64,000 bases of DNA, from positions 186,001 to 250,000 of the forward strand of contig CAJAQB010000013.1 of the NCBI GenBank assembly GCA_903943975.1, in the 5' to 3' direction. A program made the translations under genes and the position numbers. Positions 25,258 to 36,128 of the stretch are shown one piece after another. This DNA comes from Synechococcus lacustris. GTDB lineage: Bacteria; Cyanobacteriota; Cyanobacteriia; PCC-6307; Cyanobiaceae. Each line of letters opens with the position of its first letter. Position 1 is the stretch's first letter. The notes under the pieces were generated by a model, which was not told where the DNA came from, did no database searches, and was given only the letters and a program-made list of their open reading frames with translations.

Positions 25258-26328
25258 TTATTGCAGCGGAATATTGTCTTTCAAGTCGTTGGCTTCAAAA
25301 TTATGAATATAGGGCGAAAGCTTTTCTTGCCAAGTTTGCCGGCAGCCGGGATGAATTTTTTCGCATCTTTCTCCCCATTCTGGTAGTACCTTGCTCATTA
25401 TTATTTGATGGGATAATTGGATGTCTCTCGGGGAGGGGCTGGAGCTCTGCACCTTGTAGGGAGTGCCAAATTTGCAGGGGGCTCCAGTGTTGCAGGCTTT
25501 GGCATCGGTTTGAAGGACTTTTGTGAATTGCCAAAGCTCCTGCAGGTATGAATCGAAAGCTTTCTGCAATATTCCCTGCTGTTCATACGAAAGGGTATTC
25601 CACTTTTTCAGGGAGATTGCATAGCCATTCAGGCCAAATTGGACTGGTATGGAAAAGTTGTAGTTGGCATATTTTGGCCAGCCGGCAAAGTTTGCCGATG
25701 CGGCACTGGTGATTGCACAGTCCACGAGTCCAAGGCTAAGGGCATTTTTTGTTTCGTCAAATGAGACAACGACTGGTGTGGCGCCTAGCTCGCTGATAAA
25801 TGTACCCATGGCCGTGCTTGCCACGCGTACCTTAAGGCCCTTGATGTCTGTAAGTTTATTGATAGGCCGATTGCAAAAGATCTCTTGGGGGCCAAATGTC
25901 CACACTCCTAGTAGCTTTGCGTTGAATCTGGCTTGCAAGTAATGGTCTACGGTTCCGCCATAGGCGGCGATCACTTTCTGGGCACTTTTGTAGTCAGTAA
26001 TCATGCCTGAGAGGTCGATACCTTGCAGGCTGGGCTCCATCTCGCTATTCTGCATGAACCGCAGGGAGGCCAAATCTATTGTGCCTTCTTTGAGCATTTG
26101 CAGCTGATGGGTATCTTTAAAGCCAACTGATTCGAGCGGCCTGTAAGTTACGCGGAATGGGATATCGGTTTTCGCCCTCAGGTTATTAAAGAATGGGGCT
26201 TCTCGCTTCTGTTGAATGGTGCCAGTGGAAGACGGCTGGCCAATTACAAGGAGCGGAATTTCATCAAGCTTTTTCCATGTATATATAAAGGCAGATACAA
26301 TAAAAATCAGCAGAAATAGTCGCTTCAT
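25258..26328 (-). CDS. TRAP-type (DctP) substrate-binding protein, without a transporter
   Basis: A protein of 356 residues. MKRLFLLIFIVSAFIYTW is a signal peptide or membrane anchor. The mature part has the DctP features: LQMLKEGTIDLASL, GPQEIFCNRPINKLTDIKGLK, and VRVASTAMGTFISELGATPV with the Arg that normally binds a carboxylate. Four cysteines cluster at the C-terminal end (KACNTGAPC, GERCEKIHPGC), possibly two disulfides. No DctQ or DctM membrane subunit is in the window. A sensor kinase follows after three bases. ATG 26328 is chosen because it begins the signal peptide; the frame is open 16 codons further. Confidence 0.8.
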   Translation of the reverse strand: MKRLFLLIFIVSAFIYTWKKLDEIPLLVIGQPSSTGTIQQKREAPFFNNLRAKTDIPFRVTYRPLESVGFKDTHQLQMLKEGTIDLASLRFMQNSEMEPSLQGIDLSGMITDYKSAQKVIAAYGGTVDHYLQARFNAKLLGVWTFGPQEIFCNRPINKLTDIKGLKVRVASTAMGTFISELGATPVVVSFDETKNALSLGLVDCAITSAASANFAGWPKYANYNFSIPVQFGLNGYAISLKKWNTLSYEQQGILQKAFDSYLQELWQFTKVLQTDAKACNTGAPCKFGTPYKVQSSSPSPRDIQLSHQIIMSKVLPEWGERCEKIHPGCRQTWQEKLSPYIHNFEANDLKDNIPLQ

Positions 26329-26648
26329 GGTTGGGCTCGCCGGGGCGACCGGGATGAAGAACCCTTGCCATGCCATGGCTTATGTGCCATCTCCAGCGTC
26401 AATGGCAGCATGCTTTGGCAAGAAGCTTGGCCAATTCTACTGGGTGGCTCCATGCCCCCCGAGGGCTTGCGCCCCATGGTTGCCGCGGAAAATATTGACC
26501 CAAGGGTGCTGGGTTGTTCCCCTGGGATTGTGGGTAGAACCGCAAAGTAGTAAGGCTGTTTATCTATTAATCCTTTGATTGTTTCTCCAGCTAGTGGGGG
26601 CCCCCGCCCCTGGCTAGCCTGCATTTCAGCAAGCTCCCGCCAGCGCCG
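26329..26648 (+). other. Non-coding gap between the DctP-like and DUF-type genes
   Basis: A stretch of 320 bases between divergent genes with no convincing gene. It holds a GGGC/GCCC hairpin (26463-26474) inside the 12-mer AGGGCTTGCGCC, which also occurs in the ribosomal-protein leaders, and a GGGGGCCCCC palindrome (26596-26605). It must carry the promoters for both flanking genes; I see no strong -35/-10 pair. Confidence 0.5.
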
Positions 26649-27191
26649 ATGGCTTCGTCCCCCACGGCTGAGCGGCCCCCCCGGCGCCGCCGCGGCATTC
26701 CCAACCCCTGGAACCCAGTGCCGCCGCTGCTGGTGGGGCTTTGTTTTGGCTTGGCCTTTGCCGGCACCAGTCGGCTGCTGGATGGCCGCTTTGCCAGTTT
26801 GGTGCGGCTGGGGGAACGTTTTGATGTGAAGAGCTTCCCCGGCACCGGCCTTGAAAGCCTGCGCATGCGTTTTGGTGCCGAGCGCATCGATCTGCACGGC
26901 AGCCCCGAGGGCTTAGAGCCGACCGAGACCAAGGCCAGCTCCAGCAGCGATCCCGCCACGAAGCCCAGCGACGATCCCCTGGCCCCGCCAGCAATCAAGG
27001 GGGAAAGCAAGTTGGAGAAGCCGCTAACCGACCCCCTCGAAGCCCTAAAGCAAGCCACTGCTCCCCCTCGGCTGCCCCAGGCGCCCCAGGCCCCCCGCCT
27101 CCCGCCACCCCCCCAATTGCCACCCCCCGTGGTGCCACCACCGCCCGCAGGATCTGCCACAGTCGTGGCACCGCCCGTGCCCTGGCGATGA
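26649..27191 (+). CDS. Conserved hypothetical membrane-anchored protein with Pro-rich tail
   Basis: A protein of 180 residues. A basic N-terminus (PPRRRRG) precedes one membrane helix (PPLLVGLCFGLAFAGTSRLL), then a short folded region around FGAERIDLHGSPEGLE. The C-terminal half is a Pro/Ser/Ala-rich low-complexity tail (PPPPQLPPPVVPPPPAG). I do not recognise a family. Its stop overlaps the next gene's ATG in ATGA, so the three genes to 29139 look like an operon. The tail is probably on the outer side of the membrane, given the positive N-terminus. Confidence 0.6.
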   Translation: MASSPTAERPPRRRRGIPNPWNPVPPLLVGLCFGLAFAGTSRLLDGRFASLVRLGERFDVKSFPGTGLESLRMRFGAERIDLHGSPEGLEPTETKASSSSDPATKPSDDPLAPPAIKGESKLEKPLTDPLEALKQATAPPRLPQAPQAPRLPPPPQLPPPVVPPPPAGSATVVAPPVPWR

Positions 27192-27490
27192 GCAGCCCCG
27201 ACACGCTTTTGCAGGCCGCCCTCCGCCGGCTCGCCGCCCGCCTTGGCAGTGGCGCCATGGATGCCGCCGCCCAGTTGAGCCTGTTGGCGCAAGACGCCCC
27301 CCAGCGGCTGCAGGAGGAACTGCAGCTGTTTTGGGATGAGGTGCAGCAGGAGGCCGAGCGCCTGGATAACTCTGGTGTCCCCAGTGGTGCTGCAGGGGAG
27401 CCGGCGGCGCCCCAGGATCTGCAGCAACAACTAGATCAGTTGCGTCAACAGGTGGCGAGCTTCACCCGGCGGCTTGAGGAGCAGGCTTGA
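27188..27490 (+). CDS. Small conserved hypothetical protein
   Basis: A protein of 100 residues, mostly helical. The N-terminal half has QAALRRLAARLGSGAMDAAA and an acidic ELQLFWDEVQQEAERL. The C-terminal 25 residues form a heptad-like coiled coil (LQQQLDQLRQQVASFTRRL). No membrane segment. It is translationally coupled on both sides (ATGA upstream, TGATG downstream), which suggests a job with the ABC1 kinase, but no function is known to me. Confidence 0.65.
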   Translation: MSSPDTLLQAALRRLAARLGSGAMDAAAQLSLLAQDAPQRLQEELQLFWDEVQQEAERLDNSGVPSGAAGEPAAPQDLQQQLDQLRQQVASFTRRLEEQA

Positions 27491-29139
27491 TGCGGCCCCT
27501 GCGGAGCCTGCTGCGCTCCCTGCGGATCTGGTGGGTGGTGCTGGTGCTGCTCACGCGGCTCTGGTGGGATGGCCAGGCTTGGAGCTATCCAGGGGGCGTA
27601 ACCGATAGTCGCCGGGCCCGGCGCCAGCAGCAGCTAGCCCAATGGTTGGTGGCCCAGTTGTTGTTACTGGGCTCGGCCTTCATCAAGTTTGGCCAGTTGT
27701 TATCGGCCCGGCCTGATCTACTGCCGGTTTGCTGGGTAGAGGAATTAACCCGCCTGCAGGACCGGGTGCCCGCCTTCCCCTTTGCCCAGGCCGAAGCCCT
27801 GCTGGAGGCGGAGCTCGGACCGCGCTGCCACGAGATCGTGGAGATCGACCCGGAACCGCTCGGTTCCGCCAGCCTCGCCCAGGTGCACCGCGCCGTGTTG
27901 CGCAGTGGCCGGGTGGTGGTGCTCAAGTTGCAACGGCCGGGTTTGCAACGGTTGTTTCGCCTTGATTTGGAGGTGATGGGCCAGGTGGCAGCTGTGATGC
28001 AGCGCCATCCCAGCTGGGGCCGCGGCCGCGACTGGGTGGGTATGGCCAAGGAATGTCAGCGGGTGTTATTGCGGGAGCTGGATTTCCGCATCGAAGCCGA
28101 ATATGCGGCCCGCTTTCGCCAACAGTTTTTAGATGATCCCGGCATTCGCATCCCGGCGGTGATCTGGGAGTTGTCCAGCGAGAGGGTGCTTTGTCTTGAT
28201 TACTTGCCGGGCATCAAGATCACCGACCGGGAAGCGTTGCTCGCCCAGGGCATCGATCCGGCGGCGGTGGCGGAAAAGGGGGCGGCCAGCTATCTGCAGC
28301 AATTGGTGCGCTACGGCTTCTTCCATGCCGATCCCCACCCCGGCAACCTTGCCGTTGCCAGCGATGGCGCCCTCATCTACTACGACTTCGGCATGATGGG
28401 GCAACTGTCACCGCGGCTGCGCCGGCGCCTGGGGGCGATGGTGCGGGCGGCGGCGGCCCGGGATGCGGCTGGTTTGGTGGCCGAATTACAGGCGGCCGGT
28501 GTGATTGCGGCGGAACTGGATCCGGGCCCCGTGCGCCGGCTGGTGCGGCTGATGCTCAAGGACGCGCTTACGCCACCCTTCAGCGGCAATGTGCTGGAGC
28601 GACTTTCGGGTGATCTCTATGCGCTCGTTTACGGCCAGCCCTTTCGCTTGCCGGTGGAGCTGATCTTTGTGATGCGGGCCCTCTCCACCTTTGAGGGGGT
28701 GGGCCGCAGCCTCGATCCTGGCTTTAGCTTGGTGGCGATCGCCAAGCCCTATCTGCTGCCGCTGATGACCTCCAGTGGATCCGGTCCCTCAGAACTGTTC
28801 AACGACCTCTCCCGCCAGGCGGCGGCGGTGGGTAGCCGCGCCCTGGGCCTGCCCCGGCGCCTGGAGGAGGGGCTGGATCGCCTCGAGCAGGGGGATTTGC
28901 AGGTGCAGATTCGAGCTGGCGAAACCGATCGCTTGCTAAGGCGCCTGGCCCTGGGCCAGCAGCTCAATGGCCAGGCCGTGCTGCTGGCGGGCTTGGCCCT
29001 GGCCACGGCTGTATTGGCGGGCGGCAGTCGGCCCGTCTGGGCGGTGGCCCCCGCCCTGGCGGGCTTGCCGCTGGCCTTTAGCTGGTTGAAGCTCCAGGCG
29101 CGGCTCGCCCGCGACCTGCGCCTCGATCGCCTCGTTTAG
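27490..29139 (+). CDS. ABC1/UbiB-family atypical kinase
   Basis: A protein of 549 residues. The family signature KFGQLLSARPDLLP is followed by SASLAQVHRAVL (Ala-rich loop instead of a normal P-loop), KLQRPGL, and the catalytic ADPHPGNLAV and DFGMMG. The C-terminus has two hydrophobic segments. Members act in quinone and prenyl-lipid metabolism as ATPases or unusual kinases; cyanobacteria have several paralogues, so the specific lipid is unknown. ATG 27490 overlaps the previous stop (TGATG). The opposite enolase gene ends seven bases further on. Confidence 0.9.
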   Translation: MRPLRSLLRSLRIWWVVLVLLTRLWWDGQAWSYPGGVTDSRRARRQQQLAQWLVAQLLLLGSAFIKFGQLLSARPDLLPVCWVEELTRLQDRVPAFPFAQAEALLEAELGPRCHEIVEIDPEPLGSASLAQVHRAVLRSGRVVVLKLQRPGLQRLFRLDLEVMGQVAAVMQRHPSWGRGRDWVGMAKECQRVLLRELDFRIEAEYAARFRQQFLDDPGIRIPAVIWELSSERVLCLDYLPGIKITDREALLAQGIDPAAVAEKGAASYLQQLVRYGFFHADPHPGNLAVASDGALIYYDFGMMGQLSPRLRRRLGAMVRAAAARDAAGLVAELQAAGVIAAELDPGPVRRLVRLMLKDALTPPFSGNVLERLSGDLYALVYGQPFRLPVELIFVMRALSTFEGVGRSLDPGFSLVAIAKPYLLPLMTSSGSGPSELFNDLSRQAAAVGSRALGLPRRLEEGLDRLEQGDLQVQIRAGETDRLLRRLALGQQLNGQAVLLAGLALATAVLAGGSRPVWAVAPALAGLPLAFSWLKLQARLARDLRLDRLV

Positions 29140-29146
29140 GGGCAGC

Positions 29147-30466
<1,320 letters not shown>

Positions 30467-30520
30467 TCATTATGCAGATCGGCCTTGCACAATGGCCGCA
30501 GCCTTTGTCACACCGGCGCC

Positions 30521-30925
30521 GTGCGTTTGCTGCACACCATGCTGCGGGTCGCCCATCTGGAGCGCTCCCTCGCCTTTTACACCGAGGTGCTCGGCATGAC
30601 CTTGCTGCGCCGCAAGGACTACCCGGAGGGCCGTTTCAGCCTCGCCTTCCTGGGCTATGGCCCCGAATCGGAGCAGACCGTGCTGGAGCTCACCCATAAC
30701 TGGGACATCTCCAGCTACGAGCTGGGTAATGCCTATGGCCACATTGCCCTCGGGGTGGACGACATCGTCGCCACCTGCGGGGCGATGGCGGCCAAGGGGG
30801 GTCGGGTGGTGCGCCAGCCCGGCCCGATGAAGCACGGTTCCACGCTGATTGCTTTTGTGGAAGACCCGGATGGCTACAAGGTGGAACTAATTCAGCTGAA
30901 TTCCAGATCTGATGCGGCCACCTGA
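30521..30925 (+). CDS. gloA: Lactoylglutathione lyase (glyoxalase I)
   Basis: A protein of 134 residues that detoxifies methylglyoxal-glutathione hemithioacetal. [20 protein letters not shown] carries the first metal His, [18 protein letters not shown] the Glu of the first half, and [11 protein letters not shown] and [14 protein letters not shown] the second-half His and Glu. GTG at 30521 starts the protein exactly as in the E. coli enzyme (135 residues). The last 14 bases overlap the start of clpB. Confidence 0.93.
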   Translation: MRLLHTMLRVAHLERSLAFYTEVLGMTLLRRKDYPEGRFSLAFLGYGPESEQTVLELTHNWDISSYELGNAYGHIALGVDDIVATCGAMAAKGGRVVRQPGPMKHGSTLIAFVEDPDGYKVELIQLNSRSDAAT

Positions 30926-33536
30926 TCCTGGCTTCGGTTTCGACCGCAGCGTCAGCCTTACCACCGAACCGGAACGGTTCACTGACCTGGCCTGGGACCT
31001 GCTGCTCGGTGCCCAGGACCAGGCCCGCCGCTGGCGCCATGGGGAGCTGGATGTGGAGCACCTCTTCCAGGCCCTACTCCAGGAACCCCGCTGCCGCGAG
31101 CTGCTGGAGCCCCTGGGGCTCGATGGCAATCGGCTGCTGGATGAGCTCGATGATTTCTGTGGCCAGCAGCCGGCCCGGGGCGGCGCTGAGCTCTATGTGG
31201 GAGAAGCGCTGGAATTGCTGCTGGATGCGGCAGAACAGGGGCGCCTGCGCCGCGGTGGCCGCGGCATCGATGCCTCTGATTTGCTCCAGGCCCTAGGGGA
31301 AGACGACCGCATCGGCGCCGCCCTGCTGGCCCGGCCCGCCCTGGTCTCCCCAGCGCTGCCCCCAGTTGTGGCGCCAGCTGGTCCTGCCCCTGCCCCTGCC
31401 CCTGCCCCTGCCCCTGGCCTGCGCCTGGAGGCTGAGCCCAGCGCCCTCGACCAGTTCGGCCGGGATCTCACCGCCCTGGCCCGGGCCGGGGTGCTGGATC
31501 CGGTGATCGGCCGCGATGCCGACATCCGTCGCCTGATTCAGGTGCTCTCCCGGCGCAGCAAGAACAATCCGGTGCTGATCGGTGAACCCGGCGTGGGTAA
31601 AACCGCCATCGCCGAGCTGCTGGCCCAGCGGATCGTGGCCGGCGAGGTGCCTGATTCACTCAAGGGCCGGCGCCTGATTTCCCTCGATCTGGGGGCCTTG
31701 ATCGCCGGCGCCAAGTACCGCGGTCAATTTGAGGAACGCCTGCGGCTGGTGCTGGAGGAGATCAGTGCCGCCGACGACAGCAGCGCCGGGGTGGTGCTGT
31801 TTATCGATGAGATCCACACCCTGGTGAACAGCGACCGTTCCGGGGCCGATGCCGGCAGCGTGCTCAAACCGGCCCTGGCCCGGGGCGAACTGCGCTGTAT
31901 CGGTGCCACCACCGTGGAGGAATACCGCAAAACCCTGGAAAAAGACCCGGTGCTCAACCGCCGTTTCCAGCGGCTGCTGATCAAGGAGCCGAGCCAGGAG
32001 GTGTCTCTTGAGATCCTCCAAGGGGTGCGCGAACGCTATGAGCTGCACCACGGCGTTTCCATCAGTGACGGCGCTTTGGAGGCGGCCGTGCGCCTGGCAG
32101 ACCGCTACATCAGTGACCGCTGCCTGCCCGATAAGGCCATCGACCTGATCGATGAGGCCGCCGCTGAATTGAAGATGGAGGCCACCTCCAAGCCGGCCCT
32201 GGTGGAGCAGGCGGAGCTAACGCTGCGCAAGGTGGAACTGGCCCTGCTGGCGGCGGAGCAGGCCCCCCTGGAGGAGCGGATCCAGCAGCAGCAACGGCGC
32301 ACGGAGGCCCTCGATCGCCTGGAGGAACTCCAAGACCGTTGGCAGCTGGAACGCCAGCAGCTTCAAGACCTGCACCAACTGCAGCAGCAGGAGGAGGACC
32401 TGCGCCATGGCATTGCCGAAGCCGAACGGCTCACCGATTGGGAGGAGCGGGCCCGGCTGCAGGTGGAACTCGAGCATGGGGTGCAGCGCGATCGGCTCGC
32501 CCTCGAGGAGCAGCTGCAGGGGGAGCAGCGGCTGTTGCGTGATCAGGTGCAGGCCAGCGACATCGCCGATGTGGTGGCCCGTTGGACCGGGATTCCGATC
32601 CAGCGACTGCTGGCCGGTGATCGCCAGAAGCTGTTGGAGCTGGAGCAGCGCCTAGCTGAAAAGGTGCTGGGTCAGCGGGAGGCGGTGGCGGCGGTGGCGG
32701 CCGCCATCCGTCGGGCCCGGGCCGGCATGAAGGACCCCCGCCGGCCGGTGGGTTCCTTCCTCTTCCTTGGCCCCACCGGGGTGGGCAAAACCGAGCTGGC
32801 CAAAACCCTGGCGGCGGCGCTCTTCGATGGGGAGGACGCCCTGGTGCGGCTCGACATGAGTGAATTCATGGAGCGCAATGCCGTGGCCCGTTTGATCGGG
32901 GCGCCCCCCGGCTACGTGGGCTACGAGGAGGGGGGGCAGCTCACCGAGGCCGTGCGGCGGCGGCCCTATGCGGTGGTGCTACTCGATGAGGTGGAGAAGG
33001 CCCATCCAGACGTTTTTAATCTGCTGCTGCAGGTCTTAGACGACGGTCGGCTCAGTGATTCCCAGGGGCGCAGCGTCGACTTCCGCCACACGGTGGTGGT
33101 GATGACCAGCAACCTGGCCAGCCGGGCGATCCTCAGCCATGCCCGCGATGGCGACAGCGCCGCCCTCGATGCGGAGGTGGAACGCAGCCTGGCCAGTCAG
33201 TTCCGGCCTGAATTCCTCAATCGCATCGATGAACTGATCCGCTTCCGGCCCCTGCAGCCCGAAGATCTCGAGCCGATCGTGCGCCTCCAGCTCCAAGACC
33301 TCAACCAGTTGCTGCAGGAGCAGGGCCTCGACCTAGTGGTGGATGAGGAGGTGGTGGCCTGGTTGGCGAGGGAGAGCTACGACCCCGAATACGGGGCCCG
33401 GCCTTTGCGGCGCCTGCTGCGCCGGCAATTGGAGAACCCCCTGGCCACGGAATTGCTGGAGGATCGCTTCCGCGGTGCCCGCGGGGTGGCGGTGCGCCTG
33501 GAGGAGGGAGTGCCCAAATTCCAAGCGATTCTGTAG
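30912..33536 (+). CDS. clpB: ClpB-type AAA+ disaggregase
   Basis: A protein of 874 residues. Residues about 15-150 are the Clp N-domain. A Pro-Ala linker encoded by five perfect CCTGCC units (31383-31412) follows. AAA domain 1 has [12 protein letters not shown] and [12 protein letters not shown] long coiled-coil middle domain rich in Gln, Glu and Leu (about 425-545) marks it as ClpB rather than ClpA. AAA domain 2 has [12 protein letters not shown] and [11 protein letters not shown]. The gene resembles the non-heat-inducible ClpB2-type copy of cyanobacteria, but I cannot be sure which paralogue. It overlaps gloA by 14 bp. Confidence 0.9.
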   Translation: MRPPDPGFGFDRSVSLTTEPERFTDLAWDLLLGAQDQARRWRHGELDVEHLFQALLQEPRCRELLEPLGLDGNRLLDELDDFCGQQPARGGAELYVGEALELLLDAAEQGRLRRGGRGIDASDLLQALGEDDRIGAALLARPALVSPALPPVVAPAGPAPAPAPAPAPGLRLEAEPSALDQFGRDLTALARAGVLDPVIGRDADIRRLIQVLSRRSKNNPVLIGEPGVGKTAIAELLAQRIVAGEVPDSLKGRRLISLDLGALIAGAKYRGQFEERLRLVLEEISAADDSSAGVVLFIDEIHTLVNSDRSGADAGSVLKPALARGELRCIGATTVEEYRKTLEKDPVLNRRFQRLLIKEPSQEVSLEILQGVRERYELHHGVSISDGALEAAVRLADRYISDRCLPDKAIDLIDEAAAELKMEATSKPALVEQAELTLRKVELALLAAEQAPLEERIQQQQRRTEALDRLEELQDRWQLERQQLQDLHQLQQQEEDLRHGIAEAERLTDWEERARLQVELEHGVQRDRLALEEQLQGEQRLLRDQVQASDIADVVARWTGIPIQRLLAGDRQKLLELEQRLAEKVLGQREAVAAVAAAIRRARAGMKDPRRPVGSFLFLGPTGVGKTELAKTLAAALFDGEDALVRLDMSEFMERNAVARLIGAPPGYVGYEEGGQLTEAVRRRPYAVVLLDEVEKAHPDVFNLLLQVLDDGRLSDSQGRSVDFRHTVVVMTSNLASRAILSHARDGDSAALDAEVERSLASQFRPEFLNRIDELIRFRPLQPEDLEPIVRLQLQDLNQLLQEQGLDLVVDEEVVAWLARESYDPEYGARPLRRLLRRQLENPLATELLEDRFRGARGVAVRLEEGVPKFQAIL

Positions 33537-33573
33537 GGTGGTCGTTTGCGGGTGTTCCGCACGCCGGGGAAGT

Positions 33574-33876
33574 GTGGTTTTCAGCCAACCCAATCAGCCA
33601 GGTCAGCCCACGGCCCCTGAGGGGGCAGTGATCGACACGGCTGGCTTGCCTGGCGGCGATGCCGGTCTCCCTGCCGGTGCCCCCGCCCCCAGGCCCCCAG
33701 AGCCCACGGGGTTGCTGGATTCCACCCTTGCCGAATTGCGGCGGGTGGTGTGGCCCAGCCGCCAGCAACTGATCAGTGAGTCGGTGGCTGTGCTGCTGAT
33801 GGTGACCCTCTCGGCCGCGGCGATCGCTTCCCTGGATCGTTTCTTCCACTGGCTGGCCAAACTTCTCTTCCATTGA
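33574..33876 (+). CDS. secE: Preprotein translocase subunit SecE
   Basis: A protein of 100 residues. The N-terminal half is Gly/Pro/Ala-rich and variable. The C-terminal half carries the conserved amphipathic helix LAELRRVVWPSRQQLISES and one membrane helix (VAVLLMVTLSAAAIASLDRF), the minimal functional SecE. GTG at 33574 is the best start; the ORF upstream only reads through clpB. TTGA links it to nusG, so the two are co-translated. Confidence 0.88.
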   Translation: MVFSQPNQPGQPTAPEGAVIDTAGLPGGDAGLPAGAPAPRPPEPTGLLDSTLAELRRVVWPSRQQLISESVAVLLMVTLSAAAIASLDRFFHWLAKLLFH

Positions 33877-34562
33877 CCATTCCCTTGTCCGACTTCTCTG
33901 CCCCTGTGTCTGACCTGGATCCCAGCCTCGACGAGCTCGAGCTTGATCCGTTGCCCCAGGCGGATCCAGCCCCTGAGGTGGTGGAGGTGGGCAAGCCTGC
34001 GGTGGCCCGTTGGTATGCCGTGCAGGTGGCCTCCAGCTGTGAGAAGAAGGTGAAGGCCACCCTGGAGCAACGGGCGGTCACCCTCGGCGTATCGAACCGG
34101 ATTCTCGAGATTGAGATCCCCCAAACTCCGGCCGTAAAAATCAAGAAAGACGGCTCCCGCCAGAGCACCGAAGAAAAGGTGTTCCCCGGTTATGTGCTGA
34201 TCCGGATGATGATGGATGAGGACACGGAACAGGCGGTGCGCAGCACCCCCAACGTGATTAATTTCGTGGGCCATGAGGAGCGCCGCACCACCGGCCGTTC
34301 CCGCGGTCGGATTAAGCCCCGCCCGCTCAGCCTCTCCGAGGTGAATCGGATCTTTAAGCGGGCCCAGGAGAAAAAGCCTGTGGTGAAGGTGGATCTCTCC
34401 GAGGGCGATCGCATTTCCGTGACCGCTGGACCCTTCAAGGATTTCCAGGGGGAGGTGATCGAAATCTCCGGCGACCGCAGCAAACTCAAGGCCCTGCTTT
34501 CGATCTTTGGCCGGGAAACCCCGGTGGAGCTCGAGTTTTCCCAGATCAGCAAAGACAGCTGA
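33873..34562 (+). CDS. nusG: Transcription elongation/antitermination protein NusG
   Basis: A protein of 229 residues. After an acidic leader, residues about 45-150 form the NGN domain (WYAVQVASSCEKKVKATLEQ; FPGYVLIRM; TPNVINFVG). The KOW domain is in EGDRISVTAGPFKDFQGEV near residues 172-190. It binds RNA polymerase and coordinates elongation with Rho or ribosomes. The start is TTG at 33873 overlapping the secE stop; a second TTG at 33885 is possible. The 99 bp to rplK contain the nonamer GGCCGTCCC twice (34570-34578, 34607-34615) in GC-rich structure. Confidence 0.95.
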   Translation: MTIPLSDFSAPVSDLDPSLDELELDPLPQADPAPEVVEVGKPAVARWYAVQVASSCEKKVKATLEQRAVTLGVSNRILEIEIPQTPAVKIKKDGSRQSTEEKVFPGYVLIRMMMDEDTEQAVRSTPNVINFVGHEERRTTGRSRGRIKPRPLSLSEVNRIFKRAQEKKPVVKVDLSEGDRISVTAGPFKDFQGEVIEISGDRSKLKALLSIFGRETPVELEFSQISKDS

Positions 34563-34661
34563 TCCCCTGGGCCGTCCCGCTGCGGGGGGCGGCCATCGGC
34601 GGCTTAGGCCGTCCCTGCGCCTTCGACGGCGCCCCGCAGCATTGTTCCGTGTGTATCGCCG

Positions 34662-35087
34662 ATGGCTAAAAAAGTCGTTGCCATTATCAAGCTGGCCCTC
34701 AATGCCGGTAAGGCCAACCCTGCACCGCCCGTGGGTCCTGCCCTCGGTCAGCACGGGGTCAACATCATGGCCTTCTGCAAGGAGTACAACGCCCGCACCT
34801 TGGAGAAGGTTGGCTATGTGATCCCGGTGGAGATTTCGGTCTTTGAAGACCGCAGTTTCACCTTCATCACCAAGACCCCCCCCGCCTCCGTGCTGATCAG
34901 CAAAGCTGCCGGCATTGAGAAAGGGGCTGCCACCTCATCGAAGGGCAGCGTTGGCTCAATCAGTCGCGCCCAGCTCGAGGAGATCGCCACCACGAAGCTC
35001 CCCGACCTCAACTGCTCCAGCCTTGAATCCGCCTTGCGGATCATCGAAGGCACCGCCCGCAACATGGGCGTAGCCGTAAACGACTGA
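34662..35087 (+). CDS. rplK: Ribosomal protein L11
   Basis: A protein of 141 residues, the usual length. [20 protein letters not shown] with the following [12 protein letters not shown] is the N-terminal signature, and the C-terminal RNA-binding domain ends [14 protein letters not shown]11 forms the GTPase-associated centre on 23S rRNA. It leads the rplK-rplA pair. Confidence 0.98.
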   Translation: MAKKVVAIIKLALNAGKANPAPPVGPALGQHGVNIMAFCKEYNARTLEKVGYVIPVEISVFEDRSFTFITKTPPASVLISKAAGIEKGAATSSKGSVGSISRAQLEEIATTKLPDLNCSSLESALRIIEGTARNMGVAVND

Positions 35088-35169
35088 ACCCCCGGGTTCG
35101 TTTGTTCTATTCCTGTTCACCTTTATCGGGGGAGAGGGCTTGCGCCTTCGTTTGCACCCCACTGAATCC

Positions 35170-35877
35170 ATGAAAAAATCCTCCAAGCGTTTCAACGCCG
35201 CTGCGGCCAAAATTGAACCCCGCGCCTACGCCCCCCTCGAGGCGTTGGCCCTGGTAAAGGCCAATGCCACTGCCAAGTTTGACGAGACCCTCGAGGCCCA
35301 CGTGCGCCTGGGTATCGACCCCAAGTACACCGACCAGCAACTGCGCACCACCGTGGCCCTGCCCAAGGGCACCGGTCGCGTGGTGCGCATCGCCGTGATC
35401 ACCCGTGGTGAGAAGGTGGCCGAGGCCAAGGCCGCCGGCGCTGAGCTGGTGGGCGATGAGGAGCTGGTGGATGCGATCGCCGGCGGGGCGATGGACTTTG
35501 ACCTGCTGATCGCCACCCCCGACATGATGCCCAAGGTGGCGAAGTTGGGTCGGGTGCTTGGTCCCCGGGGTCTGATGCCAAACCCCAAGACCGGCACCGT
35601 CACCACAGACATCGTTTCGGCCATCAAGGAGTTCAAGGCGGGCAAGCTGGAATTCCGGGCCGACCGCACCGGCATCGTGCACGTGCAGTTCGGCAAGGCC
35701 AGCTTCAGCCCCGAAGACCTGCTCGAAAACCTCAAGGCCGTGCAGGAAACCGTCGACCGTAACAAGCCCAGTGGTGCCAAGGGCCGCTACTGGAAGAGCC
35801 TGTTTGTCACCTCCACCATGGGTCCCTCCGTGGAAGTGGATGTGACCGTCCTGCAGGACATCAAGTTCGAGGATTGA
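35170..35877 (+). CDS. rplA: Ribosomal protein L1
   Basis: A protein of 235 residues, the normal length, starting at ATG 35170 (MKKSSKRF). [39 protein letters not shown] and [18 protein letters not shown] are L1 signatures. L1 binds 23S rRNA and in many bacteria represses its own mRNA. The 82 bp between rplK and this gene contain AGGGCTTGCGCC (35135-35146), also present in the L10 leader. Confidence 0.98.
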   Translation: MKKSSKRFNAAAAKIEPRAYAPLEALALVKANATAKFDETLEAHVRLGIDPKYTDQQLRTTVALPKGTGRVVRIAVITRGEKVAEAKAAGAELVGDEELVDAIAGGAMDFDLLIATPDMMPKVAKLGRVLGPRGLMPNPKTGTVTTDIVSAIKEFKAGKLEFRADRTGIVHVQFGKASFSPEDLLENLKAVQETVDRNKPSGAKGRYWKSLFVTSTMGPSVEVDVTVLQDIKFED

Positions 35878-35880
35878 GTC

Positions 35881-36120
35881 GTTCGACCATCTGATAGGTT
35901 GTTGGATTCCAACGAAAGTTGGATTAGGGCTTGCGCCCAGCGTCTGGCCCCGGGGTGTTAGCTCTAGGGCCTCCGCAACCGAAGACAGCAGGTGAAAGCA
36001 GGGTCCCCCCTGGTTTCATAAGTCCTGCCGAGGTTTGCGCAACGGTTTCACCCCACGGGGTGCGGATCGGTGTTGCGGCCTCCCACCGGACCGCAATGCC
36101 TGGCTTGTTCCCCCGATCCG
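35881..36120 (+). promoter_or_regulatory. Probable L10 leader RNA upstream of rplJ
   Basis: The 251 bp between rplA and rplJ is unusually long for this tight operon and rich in potential hairpins. GTTGG(35901-35905)/CCAAC(35909-35913) and CCAAC(35909-35913)-GAAA-GTTGG(35918-35922) share one arm and exclude each other. GGGC/GCCC (35927-35938) follows. Leaders bound by the L10-L12 complex occupy exactly this position in many bacteria. The assignment rests on position and structure; the protein-binding kink-turn was not verified. Confidence 0.55.
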
Positions 36121-36128
36121 TACCACCC

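Noticed and set aside
33603-34754. 383-codon minus-strand ORF across secE and nusG
   Set aside because: It lies opposite two clear genes, has no family-like motifs and is a shadow of high-GC coding sequence.
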